64,000 bases of DNA from Simmondsia chinensis (taxonomy: Eukaryota; Streptophyta; Magnoliopsida; Caryophyllales; Simmondsiaceae), in assembly GCA_018398585.1 (NCBI GenBank), contig JAGTTD010000026.1, forward strand, positions 4,407,001 through 4,471,000. Reading direction: 5' to 3'. Shown here piece by piece: positions 1 to 11,286 of the stretch. Every line of letters starts with the position of its first letter. The first letter of the stretch is position 1. Below the pieces are notes generated by a model. The model had not been told where the DNA came from. It saw only the letters and a list, made by a program, of their open reading frames with translations, and ran no database searches. The translations under genes and the position numbers were made by a program.

Positions 1-691
1 GTGCTATTAATAACAACATTGTACTTCTGTTTCTAAATTTTGTATTTTTCAACCAATTAGAACACATAATTGAAAATAACAAAACCAAAAGCCCTACATC
101 ATCATCATACCAACGGACAAATTTGTCTTGCATTACGTACAACTAGAATCATCCATAAATCCAAACAAAAAAACACATAGTTGAGCAAAACACAACATTC
201 AATACAATTTTTCCCATCATTTGTAGGTTTAGCAAAAACACATAATAAACTTCATTCTCCATCTTCCATTGCATCATCCTCGTCTTCTAAGACATCATCT
301 CCGTCTTGTTCCTCGTAATAAACTTCATCATCATGAGATAAACTAGTTTCCTGTAAAACAAAGATAAACAAACCAAAGATAAGCAAAGTGGATAATATGA
401 TCATTGCAAAGATAGCATTGGTCCAATGGTAAAAGAACACAGTTGATAACAAAAGAATGAGGTCTTCATTAAAAGACATAAGCGTGTGCATCAGAGAGAT
501 TCTCATTGTAAGACAAATCATCATACCCTCCGGATCTCGGAGTCTGTGATGTCCTTTTCTAGTTTTATTGTCATCTGCACACCTCTATACAATACCCACC
601 TTGGTTTATCATGCAATTCAAACAAAAACATACCCATTGAGTCAATTTGATCCTTATACACTATTAATTATAACTATTTAGTCCCTGTACA

Positions 692-739
692 CTGAGACCC
701 TGTGTAGGCGGGAGCCCTTGAGACACTGGGTACGTTCCT
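692..739 (+). mobile_element. 5'-truncated SINE: 48-bp Au-like tail only
   Basis: A 48-bp piece carrying the conserved SINE end (GGCGGGAGCCCTTGAGACAC then TGGGT) is bounded by a perfect 15-bp direct repeat, tttagtccctgtaca, at 677-691 and 740-754. It matches the last part of the three longer SINEs at 25833, 36624 and 49491. Truncation from the 5' side with an intact target duplication is the signature of LINE-type priming that stopped early. The head type cannot be known from this copy. Confidence 0.8.
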
Positions 740-754
740 TTTAGTCCCTGTACA

Positions 755-1867
755 ATTCAATTTGTATCAATTTTGATATCAACTTCGAGATGAAATCTTT
801 AATGCCCCAGTCACAAGTGCGTTTGCTTTTGAATTGACCCAACCATAAAAATTGCACTGTTTACTTCAATGTTCAGCAAAGGACTAAGATGAAAAAATGT
901 GATTTATATAAGTACGAACTCTTGTTTGGATTCTGCACAAAAGACGACAAGGCATCACTGATTTTGCAAATACAATGAGTAATCAATCACCCACTCATCA
1001 CATAATTTAAACATAATCAAGGAGTTAATTCTTTCAGTGGGTATACATATGCCCTTAGCCATACTTTATAAGTAATGTGGAAAAAAACATAAGAAAAAAC
1101 GATTCTAACAAGGATATCCAATTCTAAAGACTTAATTCCAGAAATAATAACAAATAAATGATCATTGCTAACTAATTTTAACCACGGAATCTCCAAAAAA
1201 AATCAATGAGTAATTAGTAATCACCATTGCTAACAAAAAAATTCGACATTAATGAGTAAGTAGCAATCATGAATTTTCTTTCTAAAGCAAGAGAAAACGA
1301 TGAGAAGAGAAAAGCTTACAAAAATTTGAGCACCTTGAGCTTTTCTAGCAACTATTAGATTTGAAAAAACCATGGCCACATAAAATTTTCAAAACTACAA
1401 AAACAAAGCACGGAATTGACAAACTTTACTCAACAAGGAGAGATCAAGTGTCAAATAAATAACCCAAGAAGATACACTCAAGCACTCAACTTCATGGATT
1501 CAAAGTTCCCCTCTTGCATGTTGAGTTGTGTGCATTTGACTAAGGAATTCTGCATTTCTACTTAGAACTAACTACCTTATTATTGAAGAGGAAGACATTT
1601 TGTCCAACTTGGATGGTTTCTTGATATATTTATGCTACCCTGCAAAGTGTACTTAAACCATTCTTTATATGTTGATTTCTCACTACATATGCAACTACAT
1701 TATGTTAACAACTCTGAACACAAGCTTTCACTTTAACCAAGTGCATTATTGATGCTAATGTCACTTAGAATACAATTTGTAGACTGCTTTACTAAATGAG
1801 GATGAAGGACATCAATTCAAGAGTGCATCTTTGATGGCAAATCTAGCCGAGTAAAGGATAAAAAATA
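755..1867. other. AT-rich stretch without a recognisable gene
   Basis: No ORF of note, no tandem repeat and no terminal structure that I can see. It lies inside the putative CACTA body. Confidence 0.5.
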
Positions 1868-2218
1868 TGAAATCAGTTCAATCGCTCTCGGGACTGTAAT
1901 TGACGAAACTAAACAAAATTAAACCCTAAATGAAATCGAACCCTGAATAAATTAGAAAATTAAACCCTAAACAAAATCAAACCCTAAAAGAAGTTGAAAA
2001 AAATCAAATCCTGTCCTAAACAAAGTCGAACTAGATCAAACCCTAAACCCTAAACAAAATCGAATTAAAACCCTAAACGAAATCGAATTAAATCAAACCC
2101 TAAACAAAATTGAATGAAAGTAAACCTCAAATAAAGTAGAATGAAAACATACCTTAAACGAAGTTGAAAGAAATTCAATCCTGAAAGAAATCAAACGAAA
2201 TCAAACCTGAAAGGGAAA
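1868..2218. repeat. Degenerate CCCTAAA-rich tract
   Basis: About ten scattered AAACCCTAAA motifs are separated by variable spacers such as GAAATCGAA or CAAAATCAAA. The motif equals the Arabidopsis-type telomere heptamer and the 'telo-box' common in plant 5' leaders, but the spacing is irregular, so this is not a true telomeric array. It lies just downstream (minus strand) of a possible splice donor at 2262. Confidence 0.5.
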
Positions 2219-2262
2219 CGAAATTCTGACACTAAGAAACAAAAAGAAATTTCGACACTTAC

Positions 2263-2400
2263 CTGCAAGTGAGGGAAGCTGTAAGTTCGGAGGAGACGGC
2301 AAGCAAAAGATGCACGGTGGTGTTTATCTTTTGAGAAAAGCTCATCTGCGGGTGGGAAAGGGTTTTTTGTTATCAGAGGAAGGAAAGGGCTTGTTTTAGT
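2263..2400 (-). other. Possible untranslated first exon with splice donor (minus strand)
   Basis: Reading leftward, CTTGCAG is followed by GTAAGT at 2262, a near-ideal plant donor. The preceding 130 bp is less AT-rich than its surroundings. This could be the leader exon of the CACTA-borne gene or of a captured host gene. No coding sequence can be tied to it. Confidence 0.22.
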
Positions 2401-2539
2401 TAAAAAGATAACTATTAAATTACTAGTTATTATTTTTATTCAAATATATAAGAAATAGCATTTTAATAAAAATAGTTATAATATTATTTTACTATAAAAA
2501 TTTTGAATAAGTGTAATTTAATTATCTGGCTTATAAACT

Positions 2540-2855
2540 TACTTATATCTTTGACAACAGAGTAAAATTGTTGTCGCAAGTAGTAACTACTGACAACGGA
2601 ATTTTTTTCGGTCATAAAATGTTAATCGTAAATAATAGCCAAAAGGCGCTAAAAAACACGCCATAAGTTCTGTGAAAATTTGAAAGTCATTTACGACGGA
2701 AAAGTGAGACCCATCCAAGACGGTATTTTAGAACCGTCGTAGCTGCTTATACCTTTACGACGGAGTAAAATTCGGTCATAAATAATGCCTTATTTACGAC
2801 GGAATTTTACTCACTCGTAAAGTGTTTGTCGTAGATGCGCGCATTTTTTGTAATG
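2540..2855 (-). repeat. CACTA subterminal repeat region
   Basis: Several copies of TTTACGACGGA and the complementary TCCGTCGTAAA, with degenerate variants (GACAACGGA, ACCGTCGTAG), end at the terminus ttttttgtaatg. Clustered, both-strand repeats next to a CACTA-like end are the expected transposase-binding array. Confidence 0.6.
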
Positions 2856-3498
2856 AGTGAAGGGACAAGCGAAAGAGAAAGAGTAGAGACGCGCGAGAGA
2901 GAAAGAGCGTACAGGAGAGAGAGAGAGAGTTAAGCGAGCGAACAGGGAGAGAGTGAATCAGGCAACAGAGAGAGAGTGAAGCAGGTGAACGGGGAGAGGA
3001 GTGTCAAACCTTTGTGCTTTAGGGCATATTTTTTTATTATAAAATATTAATGAAAATTTTAATACCCAAATTTGGGCTTTGGCGGGAATATTTTACCCAA
3101 AAATTTGTGAATTGACATAAAATTTTAAATTCTTGCCAATATTAAATTTATGTAATGTATTTAGAGGATAAAAAAGTTAATATAATTGAATTATCTATAG
3201 GTCTTTGACAAATTATTTTTTAATTTTTTTACAATGTAATATTGGAGGGAAGTAAAAATTCGTTTCTTGCCTCATGACATATAAAAAATTTTCTATTAAA
3301 ATACCTTTACTAACAAACACAAGTGTATTGTTGAAAATGCTATATAGAATACCAACAGACTGATTTTCTGTTACAAAAGGGGTCAGCATTGTATGAGATT
3401 TTGCAAATGCAACAAAAGAAATTTTTTGTTGTTATTGGTAAATCAATTATAACAGAAAATTTTCTAGTTTGTTACTATTGGTCACTTTTTTTGTAGTG
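2856..3498. mobile_element. Second CACTA-like end abutting the Tat element
   Basis: The segment ends at 3498 with ttttttgtagtg, a perfect CACTA-type terminus on the complementary strand (CACTACAAAAAAA), and the gypsy protease reading frame begins immediately after. Its last 30 bp form an inverted repeat, ATTGGTCACT facing AGTGACCAAT. From 2870 to 3000 the strand is purine-rich with GAGAGA runs. No ORF. Whether the CACTA end at 2855 sits inside this one or simply abuts it cannot be decided. Confidence 0.38.
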
Positions 3499-3969
3499 AC
3501 CAATGGGGAATTGAAGAGTGTCCAAGTACCTCACGACGATCCCTTGGTCACCTCAATCGACATAGAGCAGTGCCGAATTCATAGGGTCCTCGTATATAAG
3601 GGCAGTGCAGTAAATGTATTTTTCTATCAATGTTTTGAACAAATGGAGATACATGTAAGTTGGATTGCGCTAGTGAGCTATCCCATGGTTAGCTTTACTG
3701 TGGAAGCAGTCCAGCCTATGGGGGCAGTCATTATGGACACAGTCCTTCGAGGGCAGGAGGCAGCGAGAAATGCAAGAGTCGAGTTTCTAATTGTGGACAC
3801 TCTCTCCCCGTACAATGTGATACTTAGGCGGCCCGCCTTGAACCACATAAGGGCTGTAATCTCAACATACCACCTTCTTATGAAGTTCAAGGCCAATGAA
3901 GGAGACATAATCTCCCTACAAGGAAACCAAAAGCTAGCACGAGAGTGCTACCACACGTCCTTGCAATAG
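3499..3969 (+). pseudogene. Tat-group retroviral-type aspartic protease, inactivated
   Basis: The frame contains the Tat protease framework: a VYKGSAVNV stretch where active copies have the catalytic D-G-S/G motif, then FLIVDT, YNVILRRPALN (usually YNAILGRP), AVISTYHLLMKF and a closing ARECYHTSL. The catalytic Asp is Tyr, so it cannot cleave. The reading frame upstream is lost at the CACTA junction at 3498, and the frame closes at 3969 before the RT region. Confidence 0.75.
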
Positions 3970-4080
3970 AAAAAGTACGGACCTCCGTCCAAGTTAGAAA
4001 CAAAGAATCTTGATACCAAATGAGAGGAGAAATCCGAGAGGCGAGTCATTGATCCGGGATGACAAGAAGAAATAGAGATA

Positions 4081-5761
4081 GAGGTAGGGAAGATGGTCAA
4101 ACTAGGATATAACCTGTCCAAAGATTTGAAGGATGAGTTAAGAACCTTCTTAAAATAGTTTCGTGATGTGTTTGCCTATAATAAAGAGGAAATGCCTGGA
4201 ATTAGCTAGGAAGTGATGACCCATCGATTGAATGTATTCCCATGTGCAATTCCAATCAAACAAAAAAAAAAAAAAAAAAAGAAGTTTTCGTGCAGAAATG
4301 AATGAGGCTGTCAAAATTGAGATTCGTAAACTATTAAAGGTTGGATTTATACGAGAAGAATGATATCCCGCATGGCTATATAATATGGTCCTTGTAAAGA
4401 AACAAAATTGGACTTGGAGAATGTGTGTAGACTTCACCGATTTGAACAAGCAATGTCCAAAAGACTCCTATCCCTTGGCAAAAATCGATCAACTTGTCGA
4501 CTCAATAGCAGGTAACGAGCTGTTCAGCTTCGTGGATGCTTTTTCGGGATACCATCAAATTAAGATGGATCCAAATGACGCAGAAAAGACCTCGTTTGTA
4601 ACAAACGAAGGCACTTATTGTTATGAGGTACTGTCGTCTGGTTTAAAAAATGCAAGAGCTACGTACCAATGGCTGGTCAATAAGGTATTCTTCCAACAAA
4701 TCAGACATCATATGGAGGTGTATGTCGACGATATGATTGTCAAGTCTTGCATCGAAAAAGATCACATCTCCGATCTGGAAAAAACCTTTCGTATTTTAAG
4801 GAGATACCAAATGAAGTTGAATCCCAGCAAATCCTCCTCTGGAATACTAGAAGGCAATTTCTTGGGATTCATTTTTAGTGCACGTGGCATTGAGGCTAAT
4901 CCAGTAAAGGTGAGTGTGATACTGAAGATGGGCACTCAAAAAACGATCAATGAGGTGCAACACCTTATGGGGTGTTTGGTGGCACTCAACAAGTTTATCA
5001 GTAAGACTGCAGAAAAATCGCTACCCTTTTTCCAAGCCCTACGGAAAAAGAAGGATTGCTTATGGGATAAAGAATGCGATCAGGCCTTTGCAAAGGTAAA
5101 GGAGCATTTGGCACGTTTGCCCTCTATGGCTAAGCCTTTTTTGGGGGAAACATGCGCTCTATATGTGGCAGCCTCAGATCAAACCGTCAGCGCAGTGCTG
5201 GTTTCCAACAATCGACAGAAGCAAGTTCTGATATACTTTGTCAGCCAAGTGCTAAACGATGCCGAGCTGCGATACCCGTCCATGGAAAAGTTGATATTCG
5301 CCATTGTCATGGCCTCACGAAAGCTTCGACCGTACTTCCAAGCACATACCTTAAATGTCTTAACTGACCAGGCAGTTAAAGAATGGTTGTCAGGGCTGGA
5401 ATGCTCAGGGCGAATGCTAGCCTGGGCGGTAGAGTTGTCTGAGCATGACCTCCACTATCTACCCCAAGTAGCAATTATGGCCCAAGCCCTGGCTAATTTT
5501 CTTGCCGAATACACCTTTAAAGTAGAAGACGATAGCACAATAGAGACACGAGAAGACGGGCGGGACCCTGAAACGGTGAAACCTCTATTGGACTCTGCCC
5601 GGGTGGATTCACTCGTTGAGATCGCTTGGTCATGGAAGATATTTGTGGATGGTTCATAATGTTCGGAAGGGTTAGAGCAGGGATCTATCTTCAAGACCCG
5701 GGTGGAGTCACACACCGCTATGCCTTGCACTTTCAATTCCTTTTAACTAACAATGAAAAAG
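4081..5761 (+). pseudogene. Tat-group reverse transcriptase and first RNase H
   Basis: A linker with frameshifts (FRDVFAYNKEEMPGIS at about 4160) leads to a long open stretch at 4385-5659. This shows RT motifs WRMCVDFTDLNKQCPKDSYP, FSFVDAFSGYHQIKM and an intact catalytic box YVDDMIVKS, then a connection and RNase H (LYVAASDQTVSAVLV, YPSMEKLIFAIV, VLTDQAVKEWL). It runs into the start of the second RNase H (WKIFVDGS) and a stop. CPKDSYPLAKIDQLVD is typical of Tat RTs. An A-run at about 4261-4280 interrupts the conserved KQK/RSF motif. The RT core is the best preserved part of this element; the product is nevertheless non-functional. Confidence 0.85.
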
Positions 5762-6445
5762 CGATACTTTTACCTATACCTATTTAGTTTAGTATTATTA
5801 AATTGAAATTCGTAAAATACAATTGTAAAACGGGTTGTATTTATTGAACATAAACACGTGCACATATAGTTATCTATATATTCCTATAGATTTCTCTCCC
5901 CTTTTATTGTTTTTATTGTATTGCTGTTTTTCTTATTCGGGACAACACAGGCCATGTTCTATCAAAATATTTTCTATTCCATCAAATTCAATAAAAAACT
6001 GAACCACGATATTTTATGATAATTCCTTATAAGCATCATCTATCATATATAGATAAGACACCCAATTCAATATCTGTGTAATTTCTGTTCTGGTTCCGGG
6101 ATTTACATGTACTCATAATTGTCGTTATAATTGAAATTAAGGAAAAGAAAAATGGAAATAAATATTTTAAAAAAGAATCAATACTGATTCGTTATTAATT
6201 TCATTTTCTTATGTGATTAGAGAAACATAATTAGAAATCCAAATCTAAAGTTCCTGAATTCGCAATCAAGTCAATAGTTAATGGTTCCAATATCTCATGA
6301 ATTTTTACTTTATGTGACTGAAACTTTATCAATAGAAAAGATGGATAGGGAAGCTTTTCAGTAGTGTGTGTTTGGAGATACTATACAATCAATAGAAGGG
6401 ATAGATCCAACCCAAAAAAAGGAAATATTTCCTTTATTTAGGAAG
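5762..6445. other. Insertion of unknown origin inside the second RNase H
   Basis: RNase H homology stops after the LLTNNEK motif (about 5760) and resumes at RGVRLVQAAGA (about 6460). The roughly 690 bp between have a different character: very AT-rich, no terminal repeats I can find, and short open stretches that match nothing I recognise. The texture resembles organellar non-coding DNA, but I cannot identify a plastid or mitochondrial gene in it. Confidence 0.5.
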
Positions 6446-6757
6446 GTGGCCATAATCCGTGGAGTGAGACTGGTACAAGCCGCAGGAGCTGATACTATGA
6501 CAATTCTTAGCGAATCTAAGATTGTAGTAAATCAAATAAATGGGGAATATGAGGCTCACAATCTAAGTATGATTAAGTATTTGCGGGCCTTTCAAAGGCT
6601 TGCGGCTAAGCCACCAAGGATAAGTGTGCGATACATTGAGCGAGATGAAAATCAAGCGGTCAATGAGCTGGCAAGCTCATGTCAAATGCTTGAAGTCGCG
6701 GCAGAGGTAGTGATGAGGCTGGTATATCAAAATGTGTCTGAAGAACCCATCCCATAG
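6446..6757 (+). pseudogene. Second ('archaeal-type') RNase H, C-terminal half
   Basis: Residues such as SESKIVVNQINGEYEAHN, a YLRAFQRL helix and RYIERDENQAVNELASS match the second RNase H that Tat/Ogre elements carry between RNase H and integrase. The N-terminal half lies before the insertion at 5762. Together they show that the frame was once continuous. Confidence 0.75.
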
Positions 6758-7997
6758 ATAGTGTGTAATATCACAGAAGCATTTGGATGGACAAATAGGA
6801 CAGCGGACTATTTAAGCCAAGGAACACAACTGGACGATCCCCATATGGCTAAACAGATTAGGCATCAGGCGGCTCAGTTTGTGATTTTAGATGATCAACT
6901 GTACAAAAGGTCCTTTATGCATCCACTCCTTAAGTGCAAGGACAAAAGTGAAGGATACGCCATCATGGAGGATATCCACAAGGGAGAGTGCAGAGGACAC
7001 ATCGGAGGGTATGCCTTGGCCAACAAGACCCTCCGTGCAGGGTACTTCTAGCCCATGCTCGAAAGTGACGCCCAAGATTTGGTGCGCAGGTGCAATGCTT
7101 GTAAAAGATTTGCACCAGGACACCATGCTCCACCCACACCTTTGCAGCCATTGATTAGTGCGATACCCTTCGCACAATGGGAAATCAACATACTAGGAGC
7201 CTTTCCTACAGCCTTCGGACAAAGAAAATTTGTGATAGTTGCAATTGATTACATTATCAAATGGGTGGAGGCCGAGCCCATGGCTTGAATAACAGATCAG
7301 GCTGCACAAAAATTCACGTGGAAGAACATAGTCTCTCATTTTGGAGTTCCCCAGGTTGTGATAGCAGACAATGGATCACAATTTAACTCAACAATGGATC
7401 ACATTTCACTACAGTGGCACATCCGTAAAGCAATGGTCGAGTTGAAGCAGCCAAATAAAGAAATCCTAAGGGGCCTGAAAAAGTGACTCAATGGCATTAG
7501 GGGATGGTGGGTGGATGAGTTAGGCAGTACTCTCTAGTCGATTCAAACGAAGGTCAAGTTAGCCACAGGAGAGGCCCCCTTCATGCTAATATATTGGGCT
7601 GAGGCTGTGCCACCAGTCAAAGTGTGCATCCTACCTTCGGTGTAAAACACTATCATCCAAAGCCCAACAATGAAATCCTACGAGGATCGATCGATGTCAT
7701 AGACGAAGTGTGGGCTAGCGCTTTAATCAGGATGGCCGCCCAGAGACAAAGGATGTCAGCCTGCTTCAATCGCAAAGAGGTGCAGGAGTCGGTGGAAGAG
7801 GTGGGAAACCTAGTTTTACGACGTATAGGACTCGGTGGAAGAGGTGCAGGAGTCGGAAAGTCGTGCCCAATTGGGAAGGCCCCTATAAAGTGACTCAAAT
7901 ACTAAAAGAGGGTAGATATGCCCTCTAACAAATGGATATAACCGACCTGTCTCGTAGCTGGAACGCAAGTATTCTTCAAAAATATTATCCGGTATGG
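6758..7997 (+). pseudogene. Tat-group integrase, fragmented
   Basis: In order: linker with LDDPHMAKQIRHQAAQF; the zinc-binding region with DIHKGECRGHIGG, and CNACKRFAPGHHAP; then the catalytic core start AQWEINILGAFPTAFGQRKFVIVAIDYIIKWVEAEPMA. The core's first acidic residue is altered (usually WG/A-D-I/L). Stops follow at about 7286. Pieces of the rest are seen (VIADNGSQF), then the C-terminal GPYKVTQILKEGRYAL and a closing SWNASILQKYYP. At least four frameshifts or stops make it inactive. Confidence 0.75.
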
Positions 7998-8670
7998 GTA
8001 TGATATGTAGTATCAATAAAATGAAGAATATTAATGTTAACGCTTGTTATTTTCCTTCAACTTCGCATGATTTACTTTTTGCATATTAAACTAATAAGCT
8101 TGGAAAGCCATTATGGGGGCTACCTACTCGTCCCAGCATCTCCCAGTAAGCGAACCTATTAGAAATTATTGAATTCACTATAAAAGGTTAAGTAGATTTG
8201 TTAACCGTTGCACACATTGTGGGTTCGGCTCTACAAGTTTAGCCTGACCCAATAAGGACCCTCAAAGTGTTCATTCTAGTAATGAAGGAAGGACAAGAAA
8301 TTATAAACTTAGGAACGAAAATTGTTTTGCAATATCAAATTAAAGGAAAAATTCAAGCAGAGACCAACGAATCAACACACATCTTTCACCAGCCAGGCAG
8401 CATTGACCACTGAGAAAAGGGGCGAGTAGAGCCCAATGGATCAAATACACGGCCGCTGGACAGCTAGCCACTCAATCATTGCAATCATCTTATAGGGCGA
8501 GCTCAGAACTAAAATCATCTATACCCTTCTAAATAATCAATCTAAAATTTGCAGACTTCCCCAACAAAGTTGGCAATTTATCAAGCTTAAACTTCCGATT
8601 AACTTCTGAGCCTAACAAGTCACATAGAAATCGAACACAAGACCCTTACCTAGCGTCAGACACTCTACCA

Positions 8671-8989
8671 GTGCACACGTCTTCGAAGGCGCAACACCTG
8701 GGCACACCTTGTTGAAGGTGCAACACCAACGCACACCTCGTCGAGGGTGCAACACTAGGGCACACCTCGTCGAAGGTGCAACACCAGGGCACACCTCGTC
8801 AAAGGTGCAACACTAGCGCAAACCTCGTTGCAGGTTCAACACTAGCGCACACATCGTCGATGGTGTAACACTAGTGCACACCTTGTCGAAGGAGCAACAC
8901 CAACACATAGCTCATCGATAGTGCAACACCAATGCACACCTCTTCGAAGGTGCAACACCATCGCACACCTTGTCGAAGGTGCAACATTG
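8671..8989 (+). repeat. 29-bp minisatellite, about 11 copies
   Basis: Consecutive degenerate units of 29 bp follow the pattern CACACCTCGTCGAAGGTGCA then ACACCAG. They lie between the end of integrase and the antisense ORF. Tat/Ogre elements are known to amplify tandem repeats in this 3' region. Units differ by 2-6 bases, so the array is old. Confidence 0.85.
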
Positions 8990-9210
8990 GTCATCTACCC
9001 TGTACGTAGCATTGATCACTTATTCCATAATGCAATGTCCGAAATCATTCACTTACGCAAACACGTTTACTAATAACATAATAACTAAATTCATCTTTCA
9101 GAACACGATAATTTCAAAGTGAGATTACAAAAAGAAGAACAGACAAGAACGTCAAAACATACACAATGCATAGTTTTACAGTACATAACCATAAAAAAAC
9201 AAAACAGTTG

Positions 9211-11286
9211 TCATGCCTGCATCCCAGCATCTCCATCACCACCAGAAGAATTCCCTCCACCTGACAAAGTATTCATAATCTCCTCACTAACACGTGACAT
9301 AAGATCCTCTAAAATCTCAGGAGTAAGTGAAGAACTGTTATCCCTAACCTTCTCCAGCAAACGGTTAAAACCGCACTCAAGCCCGGACATACAATCGGTA
9401 TTGCATGCCCCATGAAACTCGGGGCTAGATCTAAAATTAGCTACGGCCTCTTCATGAGCTTGGGATAGTTCAAAGGTCAAACGAGCAATTTGTTCTCCCT
9501 TATCCCTCACCATGGCATCTCCACCCTCGAGATCGCCTCTTAGGCTGCTTACCTAACTTTGGAGATCAGAGCATCGCGATTAGACTCTCCTAGTTTATGG
9601 GAAAGCAAGCGAAGCTCCTCACATAGATGACTCACGACTTCTTCACCTCATGTTTCAAAAGAACAAAGCAAAGAAAATATGAAGGCATACTGGGAGCACA
9701 CAAACACAAGAAATTTAGCCACAAGCATAAGAAAATTCAGAAAAAGAAGTAATGCAAACACACCATACCTCAGTCACCAAAAGAAAACCCTCCTGATGTG
9801 TTTTGGGGGGGGGGGGGGGGTTGGAGGGGATGAATCACCTCAAAAATATGATGCAAAGTCGCAAGATTAGGAGCAAAGGAGGGCGTGACTACCACGTGGG
9901 GAGTACCCATGGACTCGGATGTTGGGTTTGAAATAGACTCAGGTTCTCCCCAGACAGAAGCCATGGGGACAGGTAAGGAGAGAATGGGAATGGGAATGGG
10001 AAAATCTGGAACAGAAGGGGAATAGCCTAGCCCTCCGGCCAAACCTTCTGATTGGGAAGGACTATTCTATCGATAGGGAGGAGCTCTAAAGAGAGACTAA
10101 TAAGCGCCCTATACTGATATCGACGAAACCCTGAGCGTTCACTTTCCAAGGAACGATGGGTTGAAGAATCCATAGGAGAAGCTTGGCTAGCCACCATGAG
10201 AAAAAACGTATCAACACCAGGCTGGCTAGGACGCGGGCTGCTCAAGGAGGGCTCCGACGAAAAGAAGTTGGCAATGTCGGTATTTGCTAACTCCTCAACT
10301 GAAAAGTCAAAAATTAGCAAAATGAAATGAAAGGGGCATGCAAAAGTTTCCTTGAATAAAGAAGTGAAAAGATACCCGAAATGGGTTTCGTACTAAGTCC
10401 CGCTTTAACTAGGATCGCCTTTTGACTAAGATGGGCCCGCATAGCCAAAAAATGGGTGTCATTTCTACTCTTGTCGAAACAATAGATAAGAAATTAGTCT
10501 GCTTCTATGAAGTTTTCAATATGAGGTTTATGAGGTCGAGTTAAAGCACTCCAAACTATTGGATATTCTGGAAGAATAGAAGGGCGGACCGCAACAAACC
10601 TGTGTAACCAATCCTTAGCATTAGAAGGGCATGCATAAAACACAAGCCAATATGGCTCTCAAAAATCACATTACGACTAGTATGTTTGAGCCTAAACATA
10701 TAATCAAAAACTGGATCAATCAACTCAAATCTATTCACAAAACACGCCAATAAAAGCCCATAAATCATTCCTAAACTGTTTGGGGTCATTTGACCAGGAC
10801 ATAGAGAATAACGTTACATAATGCGAGACACAAACGGATGAAGTGGAAACCGAAGGCCCGCATTAAGAGACTCAATGGGAATAGAAAAACAATCATAGCT
10901 AGGCGCGATCAACAGAGACTCGGTCTCGCTAGGAAACCATATGATATGGTCAGAAGGGAATTAATATTTCCCCCGAAGGGTTAAGGCCCCTGCATTCCCA
11001 TGATATTTATGTACAAACCAGCTACAAAGCCTAGCATTCGCTGTGGTAGGAATCAACTTTCTAGACTATTAACATTAAAAATAGCCACGTCAAGCTGAAG
11101 ATGAAGAGGGGTACTCTCCTCATGAGCTCGCTGTGTTGAACTTCTTATTCAACCCCGACCACACACCATTCCTCTTCTTAAGTGAATGTTCAGTAAATAC
11201 GAGTACAAAAGTCATGGCAAAGAAAACATACGTGCATGAAATTGTGAAGCACTAAGCGTAGGAAATATTGACGAAGATGAGGCCAT
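9211..11286 (-). pseudogene. Antisense ORF of Tat-type element (putative gypsy-type transposon domain, PF04195-like)
   Basis: On the minus strand, a start at 11286 (MASSSSIFPTLSASQFHA) is followed by a possible donor, then fragments at 10556-10960, 10027-10320, 9770-10042 and 9211-9513. The segment FSIPIESLNAGLRFPLHPF then, after a break, LCPGQMTPNSLGMIYGLLL has the LHPF...Q-L-T/P-N...I.G pattern of the plant 'putative gypsy type transposon' domain. The last piece is helical and glutamate-rich (ARLTFELSQAHEEAV), ending glycine-rich. Antisense ORFs in the 3' region are described for several Tat elements, with unknown role. Stops and a poly(G) run at 9805-9820 show decay. Confidence 0.6.

Larger units (their letters stand above)
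1..2855 (-). mobile_element. CACTA (En/Spm)-like transposon, one end, body leaves the window
   Basis: The right end at 2855 reads, on the minus strand, CATTACAAAAAAT, one base from the usual CACTACAAAAA terminus. About 300 bp inside it (2540-2855) are short subterminal motifs in both orientations (TTTACGACGGA and its complement), as CACTA transposases bind. The rest toward position 1 is AT-rich. It holds a small SINE tail, a CCCTAAA-rich tract and a possible minus-strand leader exon, but no recognisable transposase. A 90-codon minus ORF at 252-524 has two hydrophobic stretches and an acidic end; I do not recognise it and do not call it a gene. The left end and target duplication are not visible, so assigning the whole of 1-2540 to this element is inference. 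Confidence 0.42.

Noticed and set aside
252..524. Small membrane protein gene on the minus strand
   Set aside because: No family recognised, AT-rich context inside a transposon, no supporting promoter or homologue; kept only as a note.
1868..2218. Interstitial telomere array
   Set aside because: CCCTAAA motifs are irregularly spaced with unrelated spacers; no perfect tandem run longer than two units.
8671..8989. CRISPR-like array
   Set aside because: Units are contiguous 29-bp degenerate repeats without unique spacers, in a plant retrotransposon.
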